Notes: a model not told the origin generated them from the letters alone. Shown: positions 11,576 through 25,161, counted from the first letter of the stretch. The stretch is DNA of 64,000 bases from Eucalyptus grandis (GCF_016545825.1 NC_052613.1:52992112-53056111), one strand, 5' to 3'. Numbers and translations are program-made.

Positions 11576-12498
11576 TCAACCGCAGCAAAACCACTTCTTC
11601 TGCGTTCAAATCCAGAATTGCAGGTGTCAACAAATTCGGCGTCTAAGGGGTTAACTTAAATGGGGCAAAGTGAAATAACAATGTGAGACAATACCTTAAT
11701 GGAGTACTTGCGTTTATCGTTTTCCTTACAGGAACCACCGTACTTGCTCTGTGAAGTCACACTCTCAGCTGATCCTCCACCCTTCTTCTCCTCTCTAGCC
11801 TTGTTGAATATGACAGTGAATCCTTCGGCTGAGGCCGGATCATTCACGTCCCACTCCCCAAATTTTGGCAATGGCCGTCCCTCCTCCTGCTGCACATGAC
11901 ACAGAGAAAATCAACACTCCGCCTTTGCACATTACAAGAACTCACCAGGGGTTTGTGGAAAAAAAAAAAGAAACAGCTTTTTTGACAAAAGAGCATATTG
12001 AGGAAAATGTCTGCACTGTTTACAAGAAAATGAGCCCAAGAAATGTTCTCACTTGCATAATGCGCTATGGGTATCTGATGAGATCATTATATATTTTAAA
12101 TATCCGCGATTCCATCATGTGCATCAAAACATCAGAATTCAGCTGAATCGAATAAATAACTCGATAAATTTTTAAACCCTGATCTTTCCGGTGCCTCCAA
12201 AACAAGTCGCAAGTGCTTAAAACTTACCCAGACAAGAGAAAGCCACGATTAAACACAGAGACACAGGCGTTTCCACTCTGAACTTAGAAATCGAAGAAAT
12301 TGCAGAAAACAAATCGTAAAACGAGCCGCATTGCGAAACCCAATTTGCAATCCCAGCATCAACGAACCTATCCACCCCCGGCACACTCCGAAAACCCAAA
12401 AACACACGCGAAAATCGAAGAAACTGCAGAACCCAATTCGTTTCGGATCAAATGGCGACGCGGGCACGGATAAAAGAGAATCTTCGTACCGCAGACAT
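11576..12498 (-). CDS. NOI/RIN4-like small membrane-anchored protein, 75 aa
   Basis: Short member of the nitrate-induced (NOI) family to which the immune regulator RIN4 belongs. Exons: 12498-12490 (only ATG TCT GCG), 11889-11695, 11599-11576, all joined in phase 0 with GT-AG borders, giving an intact 75-residue protein. The NOI core lies at residues about 9-35: PLPKFGEWDVNDPAS then AEGFTVIFNKARE. The tail ends KKKWFCCG with a Cys pair, the usual palmitoylation site, so plasma-membrane attachment is expected. LPKFGEW fits the PxFGxW consensus that the Pseudomonas protease AvrRpt2 cuts in RIN4 and NOI proteins (family knowledge). The role here is not shown by sequence; defence or vesicle-traffic links are inferred from relatives. 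Confidence 0.92.
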
Positions 12499-14232
12499 GG
12501 CTGGAGATTCCTAGGCGAGTCGAGTACAGCACGGAAAAAGGACGCGAATGTGTACGGAATCGAATCGACCGACATGATCGAAGGGAGGGCGCGGAGGGAG
12601 TCGATATAAAGGCGAAAGCGGAGGGAGATTTCGCGTTCCCCCACGACCTGCACTCGTCTCCTACGCGGGGAAGGCTGGGAGCTCGCCCTCGCTTTTTCGG
12701 TTTCATCGTCTTCGTAAAAAATGGAAAACAGACAAAAGAAGGATGGGACGTTCACGAATGGGTTTTACGGAAAACTAGAAAGTAGAAACGATCCACGCGG
12801 TGATGGCACACGATGAAATAAAGATAAATCTTCTTCATAGGTGGAAATAAACGTAATTTAAAGAAGTGGTCCCTTGAATTAAAATCCATTTTAGTTTCGT
12901 TTCGTCAAGATATACAGATGATTTAATGAAGTATGTGGGTTGGGGTTTTGTTTTTGCATGTTGCGGAAAAGGAAATCCTCAAATAAATTCACGTATATGG
13001 ACACTTCACATGTTACCCCTGATTATTACTACTCTGTAGGAAATGAAATCTAATGATACCCATCATCTGTGTTAATTTCCTTTTGACAAATAAGTATTTT
13101 AGGATGCTGGGCGGATCTACTTTTTTTGATATGAGGATCTACTCAAGAAAGTCATTTTAAATCGTTAAAATATTGTAGAATCGCATAAAGGTAGTGAAAA
13201 CTAAAGTAGAAGGGTTTAAGGGTGCATTTATTTCATGAAAATAAATGAATTAAAATATATTCACCTAAAATGATTATTTATATTATTTATAAAAATATTT
13301 TATTATCCACCCAAATATTTAGATACAAATTATTATTGGTAATGAATATATTTCATATTTATTAACTATTTCAAGCAATATAGGTAATCAATTTTAGAAG
13401 AATATTTTACAAATCATTTATTTTTCACCAACAAATGGAACCAAGATTAAAATTAACAAGGCATGGGTAAAATTGCAAAAGTCACCCAGCCATCTTCATT
13501 TCATATTCTCCCTTCATTTGGGGTTAAAAATATACTGATTGTTAATTAAGTCACTTGAGAAATCAAGCATCATGTAAGTTCTTCTATGGGTTTGCTTCAA
13601 ATACAACAGATCGTTTCCTCCGAAATTTGAGATGATAAAGACAATATTTTTGAAAATTTATTAACAAGTACGGATTATTTCTCGTGATAATATTTGTATA
13701 TTGCTACATAAAGATCAAAGAACAGCTAAAAAGCTTCAGAAAAAATTAAAAATAGAAGTCAATCCAAATAGGTTAATTAAATGAAAGACAAAGCTAGTCT
13801 CAAAATGCTATGCGATATCAAGAAGTTTTGTTCCAAAGATTCTTGGGAAAAGTAATGCAACTCCAGACAGGAAGCCAGACCGTCCTTGCTCGACACAATC
13901 CCTCTTTTTCTTTTCATTCAAGCAATGTTTGGAGCAGGGACGAGAAATAACTGACTCTTTTTCTGTCTGCCAATTGCAATGCAATTGAATGAATCAAGGT
14001 GATTCAGTTTGAGGAACAAAAAAGTGACCGAAGAACAAGTGCGTAATTCTGTATAATGGTGTTAACATTATGGGCATGAATCTAAGGTACAAGAGTGGTG
14101 TCTAGAAACAGCAAGACAACCAAACTGATACAAATTTGCCAATAGCGAAGCGTATATTGCAGGCTCACGGCCATATCTTGCAGATATTCTACACTGTTCA
14201 CTTGGACATCGTGATGACTGCCAGGATGTATC
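12499..14232. other. Intergenic, strongly AT-rich from about 12,800
   Basis: 12499-12760 is the leader and promoter of the NOI gene. The remainder down to the protease stop codon is AT-rich and carries no coding signal or recognisable repeat. Confidence 0.55.
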
Positions 14233-17200
14233 TTACCGCAGCGACTCTGACTTTGAGTAGCGCCATATCATCCCTCCTACCAGATTGTTCAATGAATGAG
14301 AAAGCATCGGCACGACAATGCTCGAAGAGACCACGGTTGCAGAACCGTACATCAGTCCGACAAAGGTTGCCCTACAACAAGTTGAAAAGCCAAACGTAAG
14401 CATATAGCCACGGGAAAGGACATTGTTCAAATCACATACCAAATTGCAAAGGAAAACTTGGTGTCCACTGCCCAAATGTAGTATCCCAAATAAGGCAGCA
14501 ACAAGCAGGACACTGGTCCAGTTGTTTCCAGTCAGTGGGAGCAGTGTACCACGGAAAAGAAGTTCCTGGACAGACAAATTCCAAATACAACAATAAGCAT
14601 GAAGCATGATTACTAATTCAATAGACTGAAGGACAAATAGATAACTAAGACATACGATTTGTGCAGTACCTCACTGATTCCAGGGAGAAATGAAACTACC
14701 AAATAATCCACAGGTTCAAGCGAGGTAAGAACCTGCACATTCAAGGAGAGATTGTACTGACTAAAAAGGTTGCACAGCTTAGATCACTAATTTGCAAGTA
14801 CACATGATATGTGACACGAGGTTGAAAAGAAAAGCAGCAGTCCAAAGAACAATAGGCCACAAAAATACCCCTCCAACTATTTATGTATATCTCTTTTTTT
14901 CCTGTAAGTAACAATGTATGCATCAAGAAAGCCAATCATTCATGCATGTAAAGACCACTACATACAAGAGGTGAAGGGCATACTACCTGCCGATTCGCTG
15001 CTTCACTAGACTCTGCAAAGTCTGGCCAAGTCCTCAGTAGCAAGTACCGACAAGATGATATCAGAATAACCAGTCCTGTAACCAACTCAAGATGCCATGT
15101 CTCAAAACCAACTGTAAGCAAGGGGAAAGAATGATTCTCTTAAACACGTTTTATTTATCAAGCCCAATCATCATCAAGAGTAAGTGACCAGACACAATGG
15201 CAAGTCTAAAGTTTAATAAGGAGTCTATGGACTCTTAAATTGTCCAGTTCAGAAACAACAATTGGGAGAGATATCTTCATTATTCAGATTTAAGGGGGAA
15301 AAAGAATGCATTTAGGATATGTAGCATCTAGGCTAACAAGAAGTGTAACGGTGAACTTTCAACTAGTATCAAATGGCTATTGTAAAATAAAACCAATTCA
15401 ATTGACACTGTTATCCATGCTTCTGTAAAAGAAGCCCTTAAAGAAAAAGGGGCAATTTGATTATGTACGTTATTAACATAATACAAGAAAAAGCTGTCAA
15501 TGCAACACGTAGGATCAAACTCACTTAAATTATGCACAACCCAGTTGTCTAACCTTTTTATTGGATGTCAGTCTGGAAGTACGGTTTAGAAAAGGTATTA
15601 GACAAAAGAGAACTATAATCGAATTTGTGGCATCATTGTCTTATACGAAATAGCCATACACCCAGCCAACTTATGTTATGAAAGGGGTCATTCATATGGT
15701 TCTCATCAGTTCAGCTCTCCTTATTTTAAGTATGTTATCCCAGCATTAATACACGGGAAAGATTTCAAAAATGTATCACCCAGCAACCACCGCCATTTTT
15801 TAGTTGCGAATCCATACATGATATTTCCTTTGTACAGTCAATCACTGGCAATCCTTCCATGAAGGCAACGTGAGATGCCTGCAAAGTTTGGGTCGAGATT
15901 TAGAATCTGACAGGTGTAAAGTGGAAAGACAAATAGCTAAAATTCATACCAGTAAGGATAAAATATTACCACTTAAAGAAGGCAATTCAGTAAGAAATGT
16001 AATGATAAGAAAAGCAGATCAAAATTTGTGTTGGCATCATGATGACAATGGTCCTTGTATAACATCCAATGTGACCTTGGACATTACCCCGACACTAGAA
16101 TATAAGTTCACAATAAGCAAACAATATGATGACCGAGCCAGTGATCCTGAAAGCAAGGACCCACCTCTCTAATTATAGCACCAAGAGCAACCATTAAGCC
16201 AGAAGTGACCGTACACGCCTGAAGGACAGTACTTCTGGAGGAAATGGATGTGGTAGAATTCATGGAAGAACTGTTGGAGGAAACGTCAATACTTGGAGCA
16301 TTTTCAACTGTTGAAGAAGATCCATCAGTCACATTTGTATTGGATGAACTCTGGTCAACTTTCAGATCAAGATCAACACTTTTCTGCGGTCTTCTATATC
16401 TTGATCTCTTCACTGAGCATCGAACTGAACCACGACTCATGCTTACTCTACATGCCTGCAGAAGGAAGCAGAATCATGTTAGTTGAAAAAAATCAAAACC
16501 ACACGTGCTTTATGACTTCATGGATATAAAGGGGGAATTCGAGAATCTTACCCTGCAACAGGTGGCATGAAAATGCTTCGTTGCATCATTGAGGCCAATA
16601 AACTCCTCACCTAATTGAACATGCACCATACAATTAAAAGCAGCCCCTTGTAAAGCATACGGTGTCAGCAGACCCAAAAAAGACTAAATATGATAGAACT
16701 GTCAACATGCCCACTAAAGTTGTATTCAACAGTCTTAGCTTAAAGTTTGCATTGTGAAGTGGGCCAAATTCTTGAGGTAAAGCAATGAATGAAGTCTAAT
16801 AGCTAAAGCTCGCATTACGAAAGAGAGCAGTCACATGAGATCAGAACCTTCAATAATCAAAACAAAGAGACAGTCCCTAATGCCAGAAAGTTACCCACAA
16901 TCAATCGACTTCCACAACATAACAACAAACCCCGGTGAACACATACCGGTATCGCAGCCAAAGGATACGTTCCATATCAACTTTCACAACTAGTAAGCAA
17001 AATCCGAGCAAAAATCATCACTTTCTTTTTTGTCAACTCCCGCAAACAATTAAGCAGTCACCGATCATTCCAAAACAGGGTATCCAAAAACTCCATCCTG
17101 ACAGTGAAATCGCCGAACCCAGAAAAAACAAGAGACAAAACTCCGAGCTATTCATACAAAATCGAAACCAAATGCTTCGAACTAAAGAGAATGCAACCAC

Positions 17201-17302
17201 GTGCCAAACAAACTGACCCTTGAAGACTGAAGCACCGATGAAGCGAGTCGGAGAGGTACCGCCAGCTTGAGCCCAGCAAGCATCGAGGGTGAGCAGAGGC
17301 AT
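14233..17302 (-). CDS. CPBP/CAAX-type intramembrane protease, probably plastid-targeted
   Basis: Eight exons can be followed by phase: 17302-17218, 16610-16552, 16455-16165, 15878-15836, 15111-14987, 14732-14670, 14565-14440, 14371-14233 (TAA). The N-terminal about 90 residues are Ser/Arg/Lys-rich with few acidic residues (for example SVRCSVKRSRYRRPQK), as in a chloroplast transit peptide. Downstream are membrane segments and the three CPBP motifs. These are ISEELLFRG (metal-binding Glu pair, across the exon 6-7 join), FGILHLG (His) and SHSLNNLVGG (His/Asn). The family includes eukaryotic CAAX prenyl proteases and chloroplast proteins of uncertain substrate. Exon 7 is 126 nt but must leave a phase-2 end to give FAIWATFVGL, so there is a one- or two-base indel near 14466-14472. 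Which of several plastid paralogues it matches was not determined. Confidence 0.85.
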
Positions 17303-18369
17303 GGCCGACGAATGACGACAGCCTTCGAAGCGTCAGGCCGTGGCAAACTTCGAACTAGAGAAAGCAAAAAACACACGGGGGCTTCGAGACAGAATCTGCC
17401 GAGCTTCGCTCTAGGCCGTACGCATTTTTCTTTTTTATTTGCGGCGGCCGGAGCTTCGATTTTTGCTTGGATTTTCAGAAGATTTATTTTGACGCAAGAC
17501 ATATCTTTCTGTTCGGCCGAAATTAGAAGATTTTTGAGTTTGACTATTGTAGTGCGTGTAGGCCTTAATTTCTACTTATGGACTGAAGTTCGACTCCATG
17601 TGTCGGTATTAACATGCTTTGAAGACTTTGGTTTATAAAAAAATAAAATAAGAATTAAATTATAAGAGCCAAAATGGTAATAGATAAAATACTCCGGATA
17701 TGGCACGTGGCATGTTTGGGAAGGTGGAAGAAATTACTTACTAGCGGTGATACATATCATACCTATAAGGCCTCCGCTGCGACTTTTTCACGCGATCAGG
17801 ATGATCTTCCTTTAGACGATCCATGTCCGTTATCATTGATTTGAATAGCCGATCAATTTTTCCAATCATAACTACCCAAGTGAACAATGATGTGTAAGGA
17901 TTGCGTAACGAACAGATTACCCAATGGGTCCGAGGTATTAATTTCATTAGGATGGACCAATTCAGATGCGTGTATAAGCTATCTTTAACAAAATATATAA
18001 GGTGAAACATATATACCCACATAGCTGGTGAAATGTTCTTTTCATGAGGATTCGGTGTATGACCTAATGTCAAGGGAGGAAAAAAGGAGGAGAGAGATGA
18101 TGAGCCTCACACCAAGTAAACCGCTCAGCAAGAAAACCCCTAGCCATTTCCTAGCATATGCCTAGTACTTTACTGCTGTGACTGTTCTCTTACCTCTCCA
18201 ATGTAGTATTCAAACCTGACTGTTTCCCTTTACAAAATTTTGTTAGAATCGTTATACAGAGTTGTAAGACAAATTTCAAAAGCTCTCTACACTCTCCATA
18301 TTGGATCATCGGTATGCAAGCTACAAGAGTCGCCCGGCCAATTTCCAGAAAGTATTTGCTTGCTTGTCA
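17303..18369. other. Intergenic between two minus-strand genes
   Basis: Promoter side of the protease gene (17303-17640) and the 3' side of the receptor kinase. Apart from the possible kinase 3' UTR near 18200-18369, nothing recognisable was seen. An open frame at 17741-18073 (-) has no known domain. Confidence 0.5.
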
Positions 18370-21300
18370 TCATCTGGCAGATGGGACTATGCAGCCATTC
18401 GACAACTCGGGGCTTTCGATTTCGAGAAAGCTTGTCAGCAATGTCTTGCGAGAGGATTGAGCCTCGAACTGCTAGGAGAGTTTTTCAGGCGGCTCTCTGC
18501 GTCTTTTCTCGATCTTGGTAGCATCTTGTATGGCCAATATGATCTCCTGCATCCTAGGGCGGGAGACTCCATACTGCTCGACGCATTGGAGAGCTACTTC
18601 CGCGACTCTCCACACTGACTCAATCTTGAAGCTCCCTATGAGTATCGGATCGACTATGCTCATCACATCCCCTTTGCGAATCAATGATCTTGCCTGCAAA
18701 AAGGAGTGTAAGCAACATGGAGACGATTGTCCAAACAAACACTGCTCCTAGATGTTCATGTTGGTGTAAGGCTGACAGCACATTGAGAAACAGAATAATT
18801 TTCCAATTATATGTCTGAAAGTGCTGTTATAACTCCCTCCCTCCCTCTTTTAATCACCGGATTCTGAACATGGTGCAGTACATATTACCAATAGATGAGG
18901 ACAGGCGGAATCGGGCTCTCATCGTTCAAAATCCATCAAGTTCATCAATCATTCCACCTAAGTATTCATGATCAATGTAAACACCCATTTCATGTCTCGT
19001 CATTAGTGAATCTACAGGTACATCGATAACTCTGCATCCTCTGGATGTGCCGCATGCAGGGTAAGCACAATAATCTTATGTCTCAGGAACATACAAAAAT
19101 TACCTTTTACTCCACCTTCGAATCACATTTATTGTACGTTAAAGAATGCTCTTACGACATCAGTTGACTTTTCCTAAAAGCACATATGGTACTTTCTGAC
19201 AGAAGTACATGATGCTTCTATTGACCAAAATACGATGCCTTAGCACCTGTCTTGTCTCAACTAAGTTATCTTTCTCTATATATCTTGCATGACTTCTGAA
19301 TCTTTCATTGGCCTCCTAATCTCTCATTATGCAGCACGTATTTTTTCTTAGTGTTTTAGGTGAGAATCCAGAGGAAGGTAATCTTGGCAGTCTCAAAAAC
19401 ATTGCCTAAAGCTTTTAGCAAGTAAAATAATGGAAGAAGTAAATCTCATACCCAATGGACAATGTTCCAGTCAGAACCATAATCTTCTTCTGGCGACACA
19501 GGCTTTCTTCCAGAAATCAGTTCCAAAAGGACAACTCCAAAACTGTACACATCGCTCTTCTCTGTTAATTGTTGATTTCCATAATACCTGTGGGACAAAA
19601 TATCAAGCTATCTGATCGTGTCCAGGAGAACAAGAATGACAGACAGATTGTTAGCACATGCTTATGTATGGCTTACTCTGGATCAAGATACCCTACAGTT
19701 CCCCGGGCTACACTGGACACATGGGTCAAATCCTCTTCAGCTTGCCTTGAAAGCCCGAAATCCGATACTTTTGCTCTCATGTGCATGTCTAGCAGAATGT
19801 TACTCGCCTTCACATCTCGATGAATGATGCCTGGGTTACACCCCGTATGCAAGTAATCAAGACCTGTGTACACCTAATTAGTCTTTTATGCTAATTGCAC
19901 TTGAAATACTTCCTTGAAAAGCTGCGTTGCATGTGAACAATAAGATTAGTTTGCAATTTAAACCTTTCGCTGCATCTTCTGCTATACTGAGACGAGTAAG
20001 CCAGTCTAGCTCCTTTTGCTTGACAGAATCTGCTACAAAATCAATGATTAACCTGCCTCTTAGCCAACTCTCAGATTTGAGGAAAGCAGGAAAAACAAAA
20101 AGAACATTTGATGAGATCAAACCATGTATGTGATCACGCAAGGTTCCATTGTGCATGTACTCGTATACTAAGATGCGTTGGTGCTCTTCTTCACAGTACC
20201 CAACTAAAGGAACTAAATTCCTATGATGGATTCTTGACAAGAGTGCAACCTGCAGGCCCAGTACACTGGTTAGTAAACACTAAGCCATAGTGACCATCTG
20301 TCAAATATTCTCACTTCTTGAAAACGTTGTGATACGGTAAGATGGACTTTTGAAAATCCAGTCAAATACTTTCACAATGTCACTCTTCCGCCAAGACTCC
20401 TTCGGCCAATGCTGGAGATAAACAAATTTGCAGGCAAGACTTCTAGCCTAACCAATTACAACAAATGACGGAAGTCTGTGATACAGTTTTCTTACTCATG
20501 TTGGTCATCCATAACCAACAATGACTACATTCCATGAGCTGTAGGCTCTACACCATGATCATTTGGGAGCACTCTACTGGTCCATTAAATTAATGGGAAT
20601 GAGATCAGGTTTGAAACCCTATGACTGCAAGTTTACACAACCAGAAAGAGGAAGAGAGAAAAGATCAAATAAGACACAGAAAGCAAGAGGATGTTGCCAA
20701 TCAACAATGCTCTGTTATTATGTTCTGCACTGGTCATTCTGAAGATGAGCTTCAGCAAGTTTGACACTTAATAGCCACTTCTACAAGAACCCGACTGCCT
20801 GACAGTCAAGATCTCTTTTTCCATGAGAAAAAGAAATTGTACTTTCTGCATGTCCAAGGTTTACACTTTAAATGGCTGGTTTAAACGATGATTCAAGTGA
20901 AATTTATGAACCCTTGTTACATTAACCTATGGCACATTAGTTCCTCAACTACACGTATTAATGCTTCCCACAACACATCTAACAAGTGAAAGCTGACTGT
21001 GTGTTCACAATAACAATACGTCTCGAAAGGCTTAAAGTGAAAGTACCTCAGTCACAAATTGCTGGTCCCCATCGTTAGATATCTCAGCCATGATCTTTAC
21101 AGCCACCTCTTTTCCATCTTTCATTCTTCCATAGTACACTGACCCGAAGCTACCTTTACCTATTTTCTTTGAAAACCTATCGGTAGCTGATTCCAAATCA
21201 GAAAGCGCTATATAATGTGAGCCTTCTTCCCTTAAATGGCCATCTCGAACAATTGAATATGCAGCTGAAGTCTTTGTGCTAGTACGCAATGAACCACCTG

Positions 21301-24300
21301 AATGGCACAATGCAAATATTTAAGGAACACAAACCCAATCAAATCAATATGAAATGCAGCTAAATGAACCTATTGATGTGAACACCTTTGTCATTGCTTT
21401 TCTGGCGGGACTTCCTTCTCCGAAGATTATGCAAGAGTAGCAGACTGCCTAGAAGCAACAATATCAAAACTGCAAATACTCCAATTGAAGCTCCAAGTAT
21501 CCACCTGAACTGCATCTTTTTCCTTGAGTGTCCATGCAATCCAATGTTATTCCCATATCTGCAATACCACATAGCCATCAGATAATTTCAGATACTTCAG
21601 CATTTTTCATAGCTTCCACCGATGTATAAATAGTGAATAGTATTGCAGATAAGTGAGTGGTCGGCATGAAATGGTGCTCTTTGTATATGATATGTGCTCC
21701 AATCACATCTGCAAATCTTTCAAGAGCTTATTCTGGCATTATTATTTAAGTTGAATTGCCGTTTACAAGTTTATAGAAACTCCCATTACTTGTGTCTTTG
21801 ACGATACTTCAAATTAGTTTTCCATGTACAAGATTAAGCCGATTCGAATTGCTTTTGTCTTTGAGGATATTAATTCAAATATCGCATTGATGCACAGTGT
21901 GGACAAAGATTCATGTGCACATAGAGATGCACCATCTGCCAAACCAAAAGTCGACCACATGCTATGGGATGTAAGAGTTTCTAATCACCTACTTCAGGTT
22001 CCTTTTTGCAGATATGAAGTCTTAGCAGCAACCAGCAACCAATTCACACTACATCAAATTGTACGTTTTAATTTTGGAAGTGAGCAAGGGAACAGGAAAA
22101 TTTCAAGCTTTGTACCAAAGAAGTCACCAGCTGAACAATATTCGTGACAACCTCTTGTTGTCAGCACTGGCAAAAGAAGAAGTCTACTCACTTGAATTTA
22201 ATTTTTGCACTTAACAGTTGGGGAGGAATTTCACCAGTGAAAGAGTTGTTTTCGATATTCCTGTCACATGTAGAATCATACTGTTACAACATGATTCATA
22301 GCATCTAGGAAACAAATTGGTACCTAATTTTTCACCTCAACAACTAGAACTTTGTCACATCTAAACCAAATGTCAATGAACAAATAGTGAAGAGCGGCTA
22401 GTTGCCACGTACAGTTCAATTAAATTTGGCAAAGTACCAAGGTAAGGAGGCAAGGGACCCGTCAATTGGTTGTTCTCTAAATGCCTGCAAGTTCACCCAA
22501 AAAAAAGGCAGGAAATGGTTATTTCAGATATAAAAAGAAGCATCACTCAGGTCATATCATGTACAGAGAATGCACGTGAGCTTAAATCTTGAGATCATGA
22601 AAAAATAGCTTACACAATCTGTAAGCTGGTGAGGCCGCTCATATCAGGGAGTTTGCCAGAAAATGAATTTCCATCCAGCCATCTGATAAATAGGAAAGAA
22701 ACTAACTGAACAAAACTGGGTATTCAAAATGAAAAGAAAGATTTTTGCAATTGTTAATGCACTTACAATTCCGTCAACTGCACCAAATTATTAAGCTCAG
22801 AGGGGATCATGCCCTTTATGCCTCTTCCTGACAGGCATCTGCTCAACAGATCAGTCCATTGTATTAGCTATGAAACATTAAAAATCTTAAAATTGAGAGT
22901 ACTAGATTTGTTTGTGGATTAGGTCCGAGGAGCAAATGAGTGAGCCTTCTGCGTGCCTGTTCATGCCCGAAAAGAAATAGGCAATTTTATGGAAATAGCT
23001 GGACTAATTTGAGAGCAAAGTTAAGCCTGATCTCAGGCCTGGGCCCAGCCATTTGGGCATCTCTATTGAGCTACCGTATAAAGTAGAACAATCTTTAGAT
23101 TATAAGCTCTAATAGTTCAATATAACACCAGTTGGATCAGCCTTCTCAGCCATGAATTGTCCAGAACTTTGAATATTATCGATATCGTTAGTGCCTCTCA
23201 TATTCTATAAATAAAACCGTCAATGCACCACTTTATCAAGTTATTGAGTAAAGATATAACCTTTGAGTATTTTCCCTCTTCCTCTCTCTTGAAGATCCTA
23301 AATACATTGAAAATTCCTATAGTCTGACTAGCACAATCAGTAGGTATTACTTAAGGGACAAGCTCATATAATACCCCACATCACGAGACACACTAAAGTC
23401 AGAATACACAGCAGAACCCAATAAAGAGTTGCATAGATGATTAACAACATGAGGAGCTCACATTTTTGTGATCCTTGGTGGCATCATCGAATTACAAGTC
23501 ACCCACTCCCAAGCAACCGGAAGGCATGGATCACCTTGATCTGTGAAAACATTTTCACTGGACATGGAGTGAAGGGCATCAACCACTGTCACTGTTCGTG
23601 CCAAACTCTTAATCAGCAAGAGTCACGACACACTAAAGGCTTCAGAAATTATTGAGTAACAAGAACTAATCGACACTATTAAAGATAAAGAACCAGTGAA
23701 CTCACGATCTAGCACATCCGTCCTTGAAGCAATCTGTGCATATCTGCTAATTTCAATGGCATTCAGAAGTGGTCCTCGGGTAGAATCTGAGGTCTTTTGA
23801 AAGGCGAATGACAGAATGAAAGCCAAAGACACGTTCATGTAGCTTGGTTCATAAAGTCGGTAGCTACCATTGGCATTCTCAACAATGTTCACCACAGCAT
23901 TGTTGTAGTCACCGAAGTCAGGCTCCGTCAATGTGAACTTCCGGGTCTCGTTCGGCCCTAAGTCTTCGATTTCGGCAAAGTATGCATAAGCGCGGGCATT
24001 ACTTGGAAAATCTTCCAGGTTTAGCCTGTAGGTAAGCAACCCTTTCGTGCCAACAACGGCCGTTTGCATCACTTTGACGGGTGGGTATTCTCTGGTACTA
24101 ACATCTACATTTTGCGACGTGTTGATTCTCTCTGTACCAGAGGCTACACCAACCAGAAAATTTTGCCTCTTTTCAAGGTCCGAGTCCCAAATTCTATCAT
24201 AAGGATCATCCGGGTACCTAGAGAAAACTACAAACAAATTAGCCATCGTCATGTTCATCACTATTTACGCTTATCTTATCAATTGCGAGAATCCAGTGGC

Positions 24301-25161
24301 AACCAAGATTCGCAAAATTCAAAATTTGCTGCTGGCTTCAGCTAAACATCTACCGCAAATAAAAGACAATTTCTTTTCGGACAAGAGCCTTTTACCTCAA
24401 AGCCTCCGGAGTCAGAGCCCCGAAGTTGACCCTCGCCGCCACCTCCAAGAAGAATTTATCCTCGAAATTAGTGGCGTACATCGAGAGATTCAACGGCCTG
24501 AGCTCCAGAGTGGAAATGAACGGAGCCCCAGTCGTCGCACAGCACAGGCACACATCGACCGATTCGGAAGGTGCCCGTATGATCATCTCCTTCACGTAAA
24601 CTCGGGCTGCGTCGAAGATGGTCACGGTCGTCCACTTGGTCGTGTCCAAGTAGAGCTCGAACTGGGGGAACGTCGCTCCGGTGTCCGGGTTGCCGTACAA
24701 GAACGTCGTACGGACGATGTATCTCCTTCTCTCTTCGGTCCGGAGGGTGTAACAGTACTTCTGGCCGTCTATCGGGAAGTCCCTGCGCGTCGAATACTGC
24801 ACCGAGCTTACGTTGGGATTCTGCACCTTCGAAGACTGGCCATAGCTCATGAGACCCGTGTCCGGGATCCATGCGAGCCCTGTTGTCGGGTCTGTGTAGT
24901 TGCTGGATCCTCCGCAGTCTATGCTGACGAACTCTGCATGTGAGAAAAAGGACGAATTGCTTCAGCTTAGCGAGCCAAAGGAACCAACTTTCGGTGAACA
25001 CTCGTTCATGTAACACAAGAACAAGAACGAACTCGAAGATGGAGTTTTTACCACACAAGAACAAGAACGAACTCGAAGATGGAGTTTTTACCAGTAACTT
25101 GGCACAGAGCAGACGGCGCGACCGCCAGAAATATGAGAAAGACTTGGTAGAAGAAACCCAT
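18370..25161 (-). CDS. Malectin-like LRR receptor Ser/Thr kinase, At1g67720 type
   Basis: Receptor kinase of LRR subfamily I on the plasma membrane; ligand unknown. Fifteen exons: 25161-25092, 24933-24396, 24217-23706, 23591-23462, 22838-22767, 22682-22614, 22484-22413, 22260-22192, 21558-21386, 21297-21047, 20249-20123, 20029-19964, 19863-19677, 19587-19452, 18693-18472. Exon 1 encodes the signal peptide. Exons 2-3 encode the malectin-like domain ([18 protein letters not shown]). Exon 4 holds the LRR cap [12 protein letters not shown], exons 5-8 are LRRs of 69-72 nt, and exon 9 is the transmembrane helix ([16 protein letters not shown]). The kinase shows [28 protein letters not shown] and YLDPEYY, so it looks catalytically complete. 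Everything is in frame except a TAG at 18474-18472. The conserved tail ([17 protein letters not shown]) continues in the same frame to TGA at 18372-18370. Confidence 0.93.
18739..19440 (-). other. Large intron in the kinase domain of the LRR receptor kinase
   Basis: Lies between the exon ending SDWNIVHW and the last exon starting ARSLIRKGD. No other gene was recognised inside it. Confidence 0.6.
25013..25092. repeat. Perfect 40-bp tandem duplication spanning the first splice donor of the receptor kinase
   Basis: 25013-25052 and 25053-25092 are identical by eye. The right copy ends exactly at the last base of exon 1 and contains its donor (GTAAAAAC on the minus strand). The left copy repeats the same donor 40 nt further into the intron. 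Confidence 0.95.

Noticed and set aside
17741..18073. Minus-strand frame of 110 codons
   Set aside because: AT-rich, no recognisable motif, no splice context, between two well-defined genes.
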